Part shown: in pieces, positions 16,518 through 25,750 of the stretch
Layout of the letters: the number at the start of each line of letters is the position of its first letter
How positions within the stretch are numbered: the first letter of the stretch is position 1
Assembly: GCF_000472665.1 (NCBI RefSeq)
Contig: NZ_AXAC01000023.1
Span: 1,603 to 57,684 of the forward strand
Direction of reading: 5' to 3'
From: Acetobacterium malicum subsp. dehalogenans DSM 11527
GTDB lineage: Bacteria; Bacillota; Clostridia; Eubacteriales; Eubacteriaceae
DNA: 56,082 nucleotides
Translations under genes and position numbers: made by a program
The notes under the pieces: model-generated
The model's input: the letters and a program-made list of their open reading frames with translations, nothing else
Told to the model about the DNA's origin: nothing
The model's database searches: none

Positions 16518-17708
16518 ATGAATGTACTTGTTATTAACTGCGGTAGTTCTTCACTAAAATATCAGTTGCTTGATATGACCACTGAAGAAGTTTTAGCTAA
16601 AGGTTTAGTTGAAAGAATCGGTATTGAAGGATCTGTTTTGGTTCACGAAGCTCCAGGTCAAGACAAGGTAAAATTGGAACAACCTATGAAGACCCATAAA
16701 GAAGCTTTAAATCTTGTTATGGCTGCTTTAGTTGATCCTGCTCATGGGGTAGTGAAGTCTTTGGAAGAAATTTCTGCTGTTGGTCATCGAGCTGTTCATG
16801 GTGCTGAAACTTTCTCTGATTCAGTTGTTATTGATGATGCGGTTATCAAGAGCCTGGAAGAATGTTCAGAATTAGCGCCTCTTCATAATCCTGCCAACCT
16901 GATTGGGATCAATGCTTGTCGGGAATTACTGCCAAATGTACCAATGGTAGCAGTATTCGACACCGCTTTCCATCAGACCTTACCAGGTGAAGCTTTCATG
17001 TATCCACTCCCTTATGAATTATATGAAAAATTCAAGATCAGAAAATACGGTTTCCACGGAACCTCCCATAAATTTGTGAGCCAGGCTGCTGCTGAATTAA
17101 TGGGCAAAAAACTTGAAGACCTGAAACTGATTTCATGCCATTTAGGTAATGGTGCCAGCCTTTGTGCTATAAAAAATGGAAAATCTGTTGATACTTCAAT
17201 GGGATTAACACCGCTGGCTGGATTGGAAATGGGTACCCGTTGTGGCGATATTGATCCTGCCATCATTCCATTCCTGGTTAATAAAGGATACACCGTCGAA
17301 GAAGTTGATACCCTGATGAACAAAAAATCTGGGGTACTTGGCGTTTCTGGAATCAGCTCTGATTTCCGTGATGTTGAAGGCGCCGCAAACAGTGGCAATA
17401 AACGGGCTCAGTTAGCACTGGATATTTTCCATTATCGGGTTCGTACTACAATCGGCGCTTATGTTGCAGCAATGGACGGGGTCGATGGCATTATTTTCAC
17501 TGCCGGTTTAGGAGAAAACTCAACAACTTCCCGGGCCGCAATCTGTGGTGGTTTAAAATACTTAGGTATTACTTTAGATCCAGTTACCAACAGCAAACGA
17601 GGCGAAGCGACTGTTATCTCGGATAAGGACTCTAAAACAACCGTAATGGTTATTCCAACCAATGAAGAATTAATGATTGCCAGAGACACACTAGCGTTAG
17701 CTAAATAA
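16518..17708 (+). CDS. ackA: Acetate kinase
   Basis: 396 residues, ATP:acetate phosphotransferase. Motifs are [10 protein letters not shown] (residues 6-15), [25 protein letters not shown] with the active-site His, CHLGNGAS, and [20 protein letters not shown]. In acetogens it makes ATP from acetyl phosphate in the last step of the Wood-Ljungdahl pathway. RBS AAAGGAGAG lies ahead of the ATG. pta is not adjacent. Codon use is noticeably biased, fitting high expression. Confidence 0.98.
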   Translation: MNVLVINCGSSSLKYQLLDMTTEEVLAKGLVERIGIEGSVLVHEAPGQDKVKLEQPMKTHKEALNLVMAALVDPAHGVVKSLEEISAVGHRAVHGAETFSDSVVIDDAVIKSLEECSELAPLHNPANLIGINACRELLPNVPMVAVFDTAFHQTLPGEAFMYPLPYELYEKFKIRKYGFHGTSHKFVSQAAAELMGKKLEDLKLISCHLGNGASLCAIKNGKSVDTSMGLTPLAGLEMGTRCGDIDPAIIPFLVNKGYTVEEVDTLMNKKSGVLGVSGISSDFRDVEGAANSGNKRAQLALDIFHYRVRTTIGAYVAAMDGVDGIIFTAGLGENSTTSRAAICGGLKYLGITLDPVTNSKRGEATVISDKDSKTTVMVIPTNEELMIARDTLALAK

Positions 17709-17723
17709 TGTAAAGTATTTCAC

Positions 17724-17767
17724 TTGACAAAACGGGTAATCGTCTATATAATGATGATTGCCCGTTT
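17724..17767 (+). promoter_or_regulatory. Promoter of the yceD-rpmF operon with an overlapping dyad
   Basis: TTGACA (17724-17729), 17 bases, TATAAT (17747-17752). The sequence AAACGGGTAATC (17730-17741) is repeated in inverse as GATTGCCCGTTT (17756-17767) with one mismatch. The arms occupy the spacer and the start site around the -10 box, as an operator would. Confidence 0.8.
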
Positions 17768-17778
17768 GGAGTGATAAA

Positions 17779-18237
17779 ATGAATTTTGAAATCAATAAGC
17801 TATTGCAGGAAAAAATAATCCCTTTTGAATTTGTTGTAAAAAATACGGATTTAAATGATATAGAGGGAGAACTGGATGAAAATGGAGCCTTAGTGTGTGG
17901 AACCATTGAGAAAATATCGAAAGGTAATTTTCTGGTGACCTTCACCGTCGAGATGACCATGATCTTTCCCTGTGCGCGTTGCCTAGAACCAACCCCCATC
18001 AATTGTCTTTATGACTATACGGATACGGTAACGGTTGAAGATGATGAAGCGGTACTTGATTTATTGCCCATCATTGAAGAATGCATTTATATTAATGAAC
18101 CTTTCCGTGTACTGTGCAGTGAAGATTGTGCGGGTTTGTGTCCAAAATGCGGCAATAATTTAAATCACGAGCAATGTGAATGTGACAAATTTGGTGATTA
18201 TGATCCTCGATTTGAAGCGTTAAAAAATTTATTGTAA
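17779..18237 (+). CDS. yceD: DUF177/YceD family protein
   Basis: 152 residues from ATG 17779, with GGAG 8 bases upstream. The in-frame ATG at 17758 sits at the predicted transcript start and is rejected. It shows the DUF177 pattern: TFTVEMTMIFPCARCLEP, then a CSEDCAGLCPKCGNNLN zinc-like cysteine knuckle near the C-terminus. The family is encoded with rpmF in most bacteria and is linked to rRNA/ribosome biogenesis (in plants, 23S rRNA accumulation); its molecular role is not settled. rpmF follows 33 bases later. Confidence 0.9.
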   Translation: MNFEINKLLQEKIIPFEFVVKNTDLNDIEGELDENGALVCGTIEKISKGNFLVTFTVEMTMIFPCARCLEPTPINCLYDYTDTVTVEDDEAVLDLLPIIEECIYINEPFRVLCSEDCAGLCPKCGNNLNHEQCECDKFGDYDPRFEALKNLL

Positions 18238-18270
18238 GTGAAATGACTTTACTATTAGGAGGTGTGAGTG

Positions 18271-18450
18271 ATGGCTGTACCAAAGAGAAAAACTTCTAAG
18301 TCAAGAAGAGACAAAAGAAGAACACATTACAAATTAAATATTCCAGGAATGAGTACTTGTCCAAAATGTGGTGAAATTAAATTGCCTCATCGAGTTTGCA
18401 AGTCTTGTGGCACATACAAAGACGTTAGCGTTATCAGCTTTAACGAATAA
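18271..18450 (+). CDS. rpmF: 50S ribosomal protein L32
   Basis: 59 residues, [20 protein letters not shown], with a zinc ribbon CPKCG...CKSCG, the C+ form of L32. AGGAGGTG lies 7 bases upstream of ATG 18271. A GTG one codon earlier is in frame but less likely. Confidence 0.97.
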   Translation: MAVPKRKTSKSRRDKRRTHYKLNIPGMSTCPKCGEIKLPHRVCKSCGTYKDVSVISFNE

Positions 18451-18473
18451 ACAGAGTTTAGACTCTGTTTTTT
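18451..18473 (+). terminator. Terminator after rpmF
   Basis: ACAGAGT, a TTAG loop, then ACTCTGT followed by T; it overlaps the end of the stop codon. plsX is thus probably read mainly from its own promoter. Confidence 0.85.
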
Positions 18474-18516
18474 CTCTATCTGGGATTATTTTAGCTGGAT
18501 AATTTTACCGATAGTA

Positions 18517-18545
18517 TTTACTGAATAGATTTTTTCTGGGATAAT
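18517..18545 (+). promoter_or_regulatory. Possible plsX promoter
   Basis: TTTACT (18517-18522), 17 bases, GATAAT (18540-18545): 4 of 6 and 5 of 6 matches. It lies 26 bases ahead of the plsX start. Confidence 0.5.
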
Positions 18546-18571
18546 AGACAGATATTAAGGAGGTCGTTGTT

Positions 18572-19567
18572 TTGAATATATTTTTAGATGCCATGGGTGG
18601 CGATCATGCGCCCTATGAAATCGTCAAGGGTGCTATCGATGCGGTCAAAGAATATGACGTCAAGCTGACCCTGGTGGGTCACAGGCAAGCCATTGAAGCA
18701 GAGCTTTCAAAATACGATTATCCTAACGACAAAATAGAAATTCTACATGCTGAAACTGTCATTGAAAACACCGAAGAACCAGCCATGGCGATTCGCCGAA
18801 AACCAGATTCCTCATTGGTGGTGGCGCTGGACGAAATGAAAAAAAGAGACAATGCTGTCTTGATTTCGGCCGGCAGCACCGGAGCACTTTTATCAGGTGG
18901 GCTCTTAAAGCTTGGCCGGATAAAGGGGATTAAACGCCCGGCGCTGGCAGCGACTTTGCCAAAAAATGACGGGGTGGTTGTGTTGATTGACACCGGTGCC
19001 AATGCCGATTGCAAACCAGAATATCTGGAACAATTTGCCCAATTGGGAAAAATTTATTCAGAAAATGTTTTAGGTAAAAAAAATCCGGGGATTGGTCTGA
19101 TTAATATCGGTGCTGAAGCAAAAAAAGGCAACAGTCTTGTAAAAGCCGCTTATGAGCTTTTGGAAGCTGGAGAATTTAATTTTTTGGGCAATGTGGAAGC
19201 ACGCGATATTCCCGAAACAAAGGCCGATGTATTAGTCTGTGATGGATTTACTGGTAATATCGTCTTGAAATTAACCGAGGGCATTGCAGAGTATCTGCTT
19301 AAGGGAATAAAGACATCAATTATGAGCAACACCAAAGGGAAAATTGGAGGAATGCTGATTAAAGACAATTTAAAAAGCTTTAAAAAACAATTTGACTATG
19401 CCGAATACGGCGGTGCGCCCTTTTTAGGTGTAAAGGGTGGAATTATTAAAGCTCACGGCAGTAGTGACGCCTTTGCCATCAAAAATGCGGTGAGACAGAG
19501 TATTAGATTTATTGAAAATGATGTATTGCAAAAAATAACTGATAATGCAAAAAATATGGAGGCTTAA
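18572..19567 (+). CDS. plsX: Phosphate acyltransferase PlsX
   Basis: 331 residues. PlsX makes acyl-phosphate from acyl-ACP and phosphate, the first step of phosphatidic acid synthesis with PlsY. Motifs are FLDAMGGDHAP, MAIRRKPDSSL, SAGSTGALLSGG, DTGANADCKP and CDGFTGNIVLKL. The start is TTG at 18572, with AAGGAGG 8 bases upstream; no ATG fits. The acyl carrier protein gene follows 3 bases after the stop, so the enzyme and its substrate carrier are made together. Confidence 0.97.
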   Translation: MNIFLDAMGGDHAPYEIVKGAIDAVKEYDVKLTLVGHRQAIEAELSKYDYPNDKIEILHAETVIENTEEPAMAIRRKPDSSLVVALDEMKKRDNAVLISAGSTGALLSGGLLKLGRIKGIKRPALAATLPKNDGVVVLIDTGANADCKPEYLEQFAQLGKIYSENVLGKKNPGIGLINIGAEAKKGNSLVKAAYELLEAGEFNFLGNVEARDIPETKADVLVCDGFTGNIVLKLTEGIAEYLLKGIKTSIMSNTKGKIGGMLIKDNLKSFKKQFDYAEYGGAPFLGVKGGIIKAHGSSDAFAIKNAVRQSIRFIENDVLQKITDNAKNMEA

Positions 19568-19570
19568 GTC

Positions 19571-19795
19571 ATGGATGAACGATTTTTAAAAGTAACGGCA
19601 ATTATTTCAGAACAGCTGGATGTTGACATTGAAAAAATTACCCTTGAAACCTCACTCATTGATGATCTGGAGGCAGATTCACTGGATGTGGTTGAGTTAA
19701 TTATGGCATTCGAAGATGAATTTGGCACAAAAATTGACGAAAGTGCATTAGAGAATATTCAAACCGTTGAAGATATCATCAACGCAATCTCCTGA
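19571..19795 (+). CDS. acpP: Acyl carrier protein
   Basis: 74 residues, acidic and helical; the 4'-phosphopantetheine site is Ser37 in EADSLDVVEL. It carries acyl chains in fatty acid synthesis. It lies 3 bases behind plsX (overlapping RBS GGAGG inside the plsX end) and is followed by a terminator, so plsX-acpP is a two-gene unit here. The usual fab genes are absent from the window. Confidence 0.97.
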   Translation: MDERFLKVTAIISEQLDVDIEKITLETSLIDDLEADSLDVVELIMAFEDEFGTKIDESALENIQTVEDIINAIS

Positions 19796-19802
19796 GCAAA
19801 GA

Positions 19803-19835
19803 AGGGTGTCGCTGTGAAACACCGGCACCTTTTTT
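19803..19835 (+). terminator. Terminator after acpP
   Basis: GGTGTCG (19805-19811) pairs with CGGCACC (19823-19829) with one G-T pair; T6 follows. Confidence 0.8.
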
Positions 19836-19942
19836 CATTAAATTAGAAATTTGTACCAGGTCTTGTTCGTTTTGGTACTTTTGATGGGAAAAAGCGAGAA
19901 ACGTCCAGTTGACATCTCGTAATCAAGAAGGGGGGATATTAA

Positions 19943-20605
19943 GTGACAATCGAAGAAAAAATCGATTACCGTTTCAAAAAAAAGGATTTATTAAAAGTAG
20001 CATTAACACATAGTTCACATTCAGGAAATTCAACCAATAACGAACGACTTGAATTCTTGGGGGATGCAGTATTGGAACTGATTATCAGTGAGTATTTATT
20101 TTTATCTCACAAATTATCCGAGGGTAAAATGACGAAAATCCGTTCCAATATTGTATGTGCCGAGTCGCTTTCCAAGGCCGCCTATGAGCTCCAGCTGGGG
20201 GATCATATTTTCTTGGGAAAGGGTGAAATTGTTACCGGAGGGCGACAGCGAAAATCGAATCTTGCCAACGCATTTGAGGCCCTGATCGGGGCTGTTTTTT
20301 TAGACAGCAATTTCGAAACAACCCGAAAAGTCGTTCTGAAAGTGCTGGAAAGCAATATTCAGTTGGCGTTGTCCGGTGCACTGGTTAAAGACTATAAAAC
20401 GGAGCTCCAGGAGTATATTCAGAAAAACAATGACAACGTCATTGAGTATGTCCTGGATCGTTCCGAAGGGCCAGAACACAATAAGACCTTTTATATTAAA
20501 TTGATCTTTAATGGCGATTGTGTGAGTCATGGCATTGGGAAAAGTAAAAAAGAAGGGGAACAGGACGCTGCCAAAAACTATTTAATGAAGACCAGGAAAA
20601 TTTAA
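19943..20605 (+). CDS. rnc: Ribonuclease III
   Basis: 220 residues. The catalytic domain carries the signature ERLEFLGDAVLELIIS (from ~residue 34), then SNLANAFEALIGAVFLDS. A double-stranded-RNA-binding domain starts around residue 150 (DYKTELQEYIQKN). It processes rRNA precursors and other structured RNAs. The start is GTG 19943 after AAGGGGGG. smc follows 36 bases later, the conserved rnc-smc-ftsY order. A GTACCA/TGGTAC dyad (19853-19878) lies upstream; its role is unknown. Confidence 0.97.
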   Translation: MTIEEKIDYRFKKKDLLKVALTHSSHSGNSTNNERLEFLGDAVLELIISEYLFLSHKLSEGKMTKIRSNIVCAESLSKAAYELQLGDHIFLGKGEIVTGGRQRKSNLANAFEALIGAVFLDSNFETTRKVVLKVLESNIQLALSGALVKDYKTELQEYIQKNNDNVIEYVLDRSEGPEHNKTFYIKLIFNGDCVSHGIGKSKKEGEQDAAKNYLMKTRKI

Positions 20606-20641
20606 TTATAATGGGATACAGCGGGAAATTGAGGTGAGGGC

Positions 20642-23600
20642 TTGTATTTAAAAAAATTGCGATTGTCGGGGTTTAAATCATTTGCAGACCCGGTAAGCCT
20701 TGAGTTTTCAGAAGGTATTTCTGCAATTGTCGGCCCTAACGGCAGTGGAAAGAGTAATATCACCGACGCCATCAAGTGGGTCTTAGGTGAACAAAGTATA
20801 AAATCCCTCCGGGGTAAAAAAATGGAAGATGTTATCTTCTCGGGAACAGAAAAAAAACAAGCCTCTGGTTATGCCGAGGTTGTTTTGATTTTAGACAATA
20901 AAGATGGTTCATTGGAAAACTATCCCCAGGAAATAGCGATTTCAAGAAAACTATTTCGATCAGGGGAAAGTGACTATGCCATTAATAAAAAAAGCTGCAA
21001 ACTAAAGGAAATCCACAGTATTTTTATGGATACCGGTTTGGGAAAAAATGGTTATTCGCTGATCAGTCAGGGCAGTATTGAAAATATTTTAGCCAGCAGT
21101 CCCACCGAGTTGCGGAATATTTTTGAAGAAGCAGTGGGAATTGTTTCTTATAAAACAAAAAAGAATGAGGCCGAAAAAAAACTGGAGCAAACCCAGGGTC
21201 ATTTGGATCGACTTCGGGATATTATGACAGAAATCGAAAAACAGGTGGGACCATTAAAAAACCAGTCCCGGAAGGCCACCAACTGGTTAGCCCTCCACGA
21301 GGAATTAAAAACCGTTGATCTGGTAATTTTTTATCGAAAGATGAGTAGTGCCGTCGCGGAATTGGATGAATTAAAAAAGAATCTTGAAGAGCAGCTTAAA
21401 AGATGCGAAGAAATTGAGGCACTGATCCAGAAAAAGGATCAGTTGTATCAGAAACTGACCATCGAGAATCGCGAGTTGGATCTCTTGGTTGATCTCGAAA
21501 AGAAAAATCTGTCAGTCCTCAGATCAGATTTCGATCAGGTTCAACGAGAGGATATCCGTTGCAAAAGCCAGTTGGAAGCCAACGAAATAACCCAGGAGCG
21601 TTTAAAATCGGAAGCTGAAAGCCTGGCATCCCGGATGGCCGCAACCCTTGAGCGGATCAATGGACTGGAACTTGAAAAGAAAGTTCTGGTGGAAAATCTT
21701 CAGACCCATGAGTCGGTCAGGGGTGAATTGGAAAATAAGCTAAAGCTTTTATTGAATCAAGAAGAACAAGAAAATGACCGGATCAAAGCGACCCAAGATG
21801 CCATTCTAAATCATCAGTCACTTTGTGAAAAACTCGAAATGAAGCGCTTAGAAATCAAAACCTCGATTCAAGAGGCAAAGACGGAGTCGTCTTTTATTGA
21901 AAAGTATCTCGATGAAACCGAGACCAGCCAAAATCAAATATCAGCTGATCTGGAACAGCAGAGAAAAGAAGTCAGCAGTCTGCTAGCAGAAAAAAAACAA
22001 CGGGAAGACCGTTATCAGCAGTTGCAAACCCAATATAATCATGATTTGGGGGAACAAAAAAAACTTCAGAATCAGGCCCACCTGGTTTCCAATAATTTGA
22101 AGGTTAACGCTTCAAAGGTGGAGTATTTAAAAAATATTCAAAAAAACTATCAGGATTATTTTCCGACCATTCGAAAACTGATGACTTCAGAAAAACTGTT
22201 AGGTCCGGTGATCCATGAAGTGTACGGCCCGGTTGGCGAACTCATCGCCACCGAACCCAGGTATCTCCAGGCTATCGATATTGCTTTAGGCGCAAAAAGT
22301 CAGAATATTGTGGTTGCCAGCGTCAAGGTTGCCAGCGATTGTATTAATATGTTAAAACAAGAGCGTCTTGGTCGGGCGACTTTTTTGCCCCTGGATAATT
22401 TAAAATACAGTTCGATCGATGACCGAACCCGAGCAGTGCTTAAGAATATGCCTGGAGTTGAGGGAATTGCCAGTGAGCTGGTTCAAACCGATGCCGCCTA
22501 TGGATCTGCCATCGAAAGTCTTTTGGGACGAATTATCGTCGCCAGAGATTTTGCGTCGGGAAAAGATATTCAAAAGAAAATGGCCGCCAAGTTTACCGTG
22601 GTTACGCTCGAAGGTGAGATATTCTATCCCGGTGGAGCCATTGTCGGGGGCCAAAGCAAGGATAATCGACAGTCGCCGCTTTCTAAAAAAATTGAAATCC
22701 AGAATCTGGAAAATGAAATGGACCAGCACAAAAAAGCCCTTGATGCAATTAAAAACCAGGGGGCCATGTCGCAAAAATCGTTGGCCGAGGCGATTGATCA
22801 GCTGAAGGAGCTGGAAAACCAGTATAACGGCTGCAAACAAGCGCTGTGGGAAAAGAATAAAACAATTGAAGATCTGACCGGAAAGCAACATGAGAGTAAA
22901 CAGTCGATTTTGGTTCAGAAACAAAAGCTGCAGGCACTGAGTCAGAAACTGGAAAAATTAAGCAAAGCGTTGACAGAAATCGAAGCGGCTTACAATCAGG
23001 CCAAAGAAGCCACAAAAGATCAGGAATCCGATGATTTCGCCCAGGCGATCAGACAACAGTTGGATGCCGTTCGTTTAAACATATCAGAAAATCAAATGAT
23101 TATCACCAGGATTAAAGGCGAGATAGCTGGGTTTGATCAACAGATTGTCTTGATGCAGGAACAATTGACTCACCAGACAACCAGAAAAATAGCGCTTGAA
23201 ACTGAAATGACAAGCTATCAGCGGGAATCAACGGAATTAATTCGACTTCAGGAAAAACTGGGGTCTGATCACCAGCGCTTAAGCAAAATGATTGAAGCCC
23301 ACCGGGATAAAAATCAACAAGCCGCAGCGCTTCAAAAAACCAATGCCCAGCGGCTGGAAACACTCCAGGAAGAAATAAAAAACGACAATCACCAATTGAT
23401 TATTGACAACGACAGAAAAAACACCATTTCCTCCCAAGTAAATAGCATGCAGCTGCAAATGAATCATTGGGAAGAGAATATCTATAAGAGTTATGAAATT
23501 AATTATTTAATGGCCGAAGATGCCTATCAGCAGCTGGAGGCAGATCAACAGCTTGATGCGTTGGATTTGTCCGAAGAGCGACAACGGACATTAAGAGAAA

Positions 23601-24214
23601 AAATTGGCGCCCTGGGTAACGTGAATCTCAACGCAATTGAAGAGTATGAAGAAATTCTGGTCAGACATGATTTTATGAAAGCACAAATGGATGATCTCAA
23701 AGCTGGGAAAAGTGAGCTGTTGGATATTATCAACACCCTGTACGACGCGATGACCGAGCAGTTTAAGGCTAACTTTATCAAGCTTCAGGAAAACTTTACC
23801 CGGATCTTCAGTATTTTATTTGAAGGCGGCCGGGCTTATCTGGAGTTTACCGATCCCACCGGGGTGCTGGAAGGGGGAATTGAACTGGTGGCGCAGCCGC
23901 CAGGAAAACGGCTACGCCATATTTCCCTGCTTTCCGGAGGTGAAAAGTCAATGGTCGCCATTGCTCTGCTCTTTTCCTTTCTGGAAATTAATCCGTCCCC
24001 TTTTTGTGTGATTGATGAGGTGGACGCCGCTCTGGATGATCATAATATTTATCGTTATATTTCTTATCTCAAAAAAGTGGCGGAACATAATCAGTTTATC
24101 ACCATCACTCACCGTCGCACCACCCTGGAAGTTTGCGACAATCTCTATGGGGTGTCGATGTCCAAGGATGGGGTATCCCAATTGGTGTCGGTCCGACTGA
24201 CAGATTACGCTTAA
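20642..24214 (+). CDS. smc: Chromosome segregation protein SMC
   Basis: 1190 residues. The Walker A motif GPNGSGKSN is near residue 32, then a coiled coil, a hinge at about 510-660 (LMTSEKLLGPVIHEVYGPVG through PGGAIVGGQ), a second coiled coil, the ABC signature LLSGGEKSMVA and Walker B FCVIDEVDAALDD. It is the ATPase of the condensin complex with ScpA/ScpB (not here) and organises the chromosome. The start is TTG at 20642 after GAGGTGAGG; the protein MYLKKLRLSGFKSFADP is the standard SMC beginning. Confidence 0.98.
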   Translation: MYLKKLRLSGFKSFADPVSLEFSEGISAIVGPNGSGKSNITDAIKWVLGEQSIKSLRGKKMEDVIFSGTEKKQASGYAEVVLILDNKDGSLENYPQEIAISRKLFRSGESDYAINKKSCKLKEIHSIFMDTGLGKNGYSLISQGSIENILASSPTELRNIFEEAVGIVSYKTKKNEAEKKLEQTQGHLDRLRDIMTEIEKQVGPLKNQSRKATNWLALHEELKTVDLVIFYRKMSSAVAELDELKKNLEEQLKRCEEIEALIQKKDQLYQKLTIENRELDLLVDLEKKNLSVLRSDFDQVQREDIRCKSQLEANEITQERLKSEAESLASRMAATLERINGLELEKKVLVENLQTHESVRGELENKLKLLLNQEEQENDRIKATQDAILNHQSLCEKLEMKRLEIKTSIQEAKTESSFIEKYLDETETSQNQISADLEQQRKEVSSLLAEKKQREDRYQQLQTQYNHDLGEQKKLQNQAHLVSNNLKVNASKVEYLKNIQKNYQDYFPTIRKLMTSEKLLGPVIHEVYGPVGELIATEPRYLQAIDIALGAKSQNIVVASVKVASDCINMLKQERLGRATFLPLDNLKYSSIDDRTRAVLKNMPGVEGIASELVQTDAAYGSAIESLLGRIIVARDFASGKDIQKKMAAKFTVVTLEGEIFYPGGAIVGGQSKDNRQSPLSKKIEIQNLENEMDQHKKALDAIKNQGAMSQKSLAEAIDQLKELENQYNGCKQALWEKNKTIEDLTGKQHESKQSILVQKQKLQALSQKLEKLSKALTEIEAAYNQAKEATKDQESDDFAQAIRQQLDAVRLNISENQMIITRIKGEIAGFDQQIVLMQEQLTHQTTRKIALETEMTSYQRESTELIRLQEKLGSDHQRLSKMIEAHRDKNQQAAALQKTNAQRLETLQEEIKNDNHQLIIDNDRKNTISSQVNSMQLQMNHWEENIYKSYEINYLMAEDAYQQLEADQQLDALDLSEERQRTLREKIGALGNVNLNAIEEYEEILVRHDFMKAQMDDLKAGKSELLDIINTLYDAMTEQFKANFIKLQENFTRIFSILFEGGRAYLEFTDPTGVLEGGIELVAQPPGKRLRHISLLSGGEKSMVAIALLFSFLEINPSPFCVIDEVDAALDDHNIYRYISYLKKVAEHNQFITITHRRTTLEVCDNLYGVSMSKDGVSQLVSVRLTDYA

Positions 24215-24301
24215 AATAATGAGCATGGAAAATTGCAAACTGGACTATACAGCATATTCATTTTCGCAAGGATCTGTGGAGCTAAAACTAAGGAGGCAAC
24301 T

Positions 24302-25204
24302 ATGGAATTAAGTTTGTATGAACGGATGCGCAACAAACTGCTAAAAACGGCTGACAATTTCAAGGAAAAAATTGAAAATGTCATGTATATGGGAAGTTTT
24401 GATGATGATTTCTTCGACGAACTGGAGGAAACCCTGATTCTCTCAGACTTAGGGGCGCAAACCTCGGTGAAAATTACCGAGTCGCTGCGGGCTAAAATTA
24501 AAGAAACCCGATCAAAAAGCAAGGAAGAAGTGATGGGCTTTCTAAAAGAAATCCTCGTGGAAATGGTTCAGGTGGAAACCGAAAAACCGCAGCTGCCGAC
24601 GATTATGCTGGTTGTTGGCGTCAATGGGGTTGGGAAAACTACCACCATTGCCAAGCTTTCTGAGCGCTATAAAAAAGAAGGAAAAAAAGTTGTCATTGCG
24701 GCTGCCGATACCTTTCGGGCCGCGGCAGTGGAACAACTGGATGAGTGGGCCAGACGGGTCGGCGTGGATATTATTAAAAGCACCACCGGCGCGGATCCAA
24801 GTTCAGTAATCTTTGATGCCATTGGCGCGGCTAAGGCCCGGAAAGCCGATATTCTAATTTGCGACACCGCCGGCCGTCTCCATAATAAGGTTAACCTGAT
24901 GAAAGAACTTGAAAAGATCAGCCGGGTGATAAACCGCGAAGGGGACGGCTTCTCGATTCATAATTTAATGGTCCTAGACGCCACTACTGGCCAAAATGCC
25001 ATTAACCAGGCCAAAGTCTTTCATGACTGTGTGGAAATCAAGGGGATCGTTCTGACTAAGCTGGACGGCACCGCCAAAGGCGGCATTGCTATTTCAATTA
25101 TTGACGAAATGCAGATCCCCATCGAATATGTCGGTATCGGGGAAAAATCGGAGGATCTCATCGATTTTGATCCCAAGAAATTTGTCGATCTGCTATTTGA
25201 ATAA
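24302..25204 (+). CDS. ftsY: Signal recognition particle receptor FtsY
   Basis: 300 residues, N and G domains without a long acidic A domain. G1 is [10 protein letters not shown], then [20 protein letters not shown] and [10 protein letters not shown]. It receives ribosome-SRP complexes at the membrane, forming the GTPase pair with Ffh, which is encoded 546 bases downstream. The start is ATG 24302 with AAGGAGG; the longer frame from 24233 lacks an RBS. Confidence 0.97.
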   Translation: MELSLYERMRNKLLKTADNFKEKIENVMYMGSFDDDFFDELEETLILSDLGAQTSVKITESLRAKIKETRSKSKEEVMGFLKEILVEMVQVETEKPQLPTIMLVVGVNGVGKTTTIAKLSERYKKEGKKVVIAAADTFRAAAVEQLDEWARRVGVDIIKSTTGADPSSVIFDAIGAAKARKADILICDTAGRLHNKVNLMKELEKISRVINREGDGFSIHNLMVLDATTGQNAINQAKVFHDCVEIKGIVLTKLDGTAKGGIAISIIDEMQIPIEYVGIGEKSEDLIDFDPKKFVDLLFE

Positions 25205-25307
25205 GGTTTTAAGTAACCGCAAAATCAGGTGCCGCAGGTTGTCGCAACTTTTAAATTATGGAGAATAAAATTATTGAAGAAATGTACTGAGAATCAGGAA
25301 TAAAAGC

Positions 25308-25336
25308 TTGACTTTTTTGCCGCCAGGACTTACAAT
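25308..25336 (+). promoter_or_regulatory. Promoter of the ylxM-ffh-rpsP operon
   Basis: TTGACT (25308-25313), 17 bases, TACAAT (25331-25336), 49 bases before the ylxM start. The ~100 bases between ftsY and this promoter show nothing else. Confidence 0.75.
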
Positions 25337-25384
25337 AGATAAGTCGTCAAGTAAATTTCCTTTACGACGATAATGAAGGTGCAT

Positions 25385-25741
25385 ATGGAAAAAAAAGTAG
25401 GGGAACAGTATTTATTTGATTTTTATGGTGAACTGCTGACTGATAAACAGAAGCAGATTTTAGAGTATTACTATGACGACGACTATAGCCTGGCAGAAAT
25501 TGCTGAGGTTATGGCGGTTACCCGACAGGGTATTTTTGATGTGATTAAACGCTCTAAAGCCATGATGGAAGCCTATGAAGAAAAACTGGGACTCATCGCC
25601 AAGTTTTTAGAATCTCAAATTCTTCTGGAAGAAATAGAGAAGGAACTATTGGATTGTGTTGATCGGGAAAAAGACGAACAGCTAAAATCTGAATTGATGC
25701 TGGTGATTGAAAAACTGAAAAATGTCAGTGAAGAAAACTAG
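25385..25741 (+). CDS. ylxM: YlxM/UPF0122 family putative HTH protein
   Basis: 118 residues. It begins MEKKVGEQYLFDFYGELLT, then KQKQILEYYYDDDYSLAEIA and a sigma70 region 4-like helix-turn-helix (VTRQGIFDVIKRSKAMM). YlxM is always next to ffh; it binds or modulates SRP components in studied species. The start ATG 25385 is preferred because AAGGTG lies just before it; ATG 25373 is possible. ffh starts 9 bases later. Confidence 0.93.
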   Translation: MEKKVGEQYLFDFYGELLTDKQKQILEYYYDDDYSLAEIAEVMAVTRQGIFDVIKRSKAMMEAYEEKLGLIAKFLESQILLEEIEKELLDCVDREKDEQLKSELMLVIEKLKNVSEEN

Positions 25742-25750
25742 AGGTGACAG

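Noticed and set aside
19905-19942. TTGACA at about 19911 as rnc promoter
   Set aside because: There is no -10 box at 17 bases, since the GTG start is only ~25 bases downstream.
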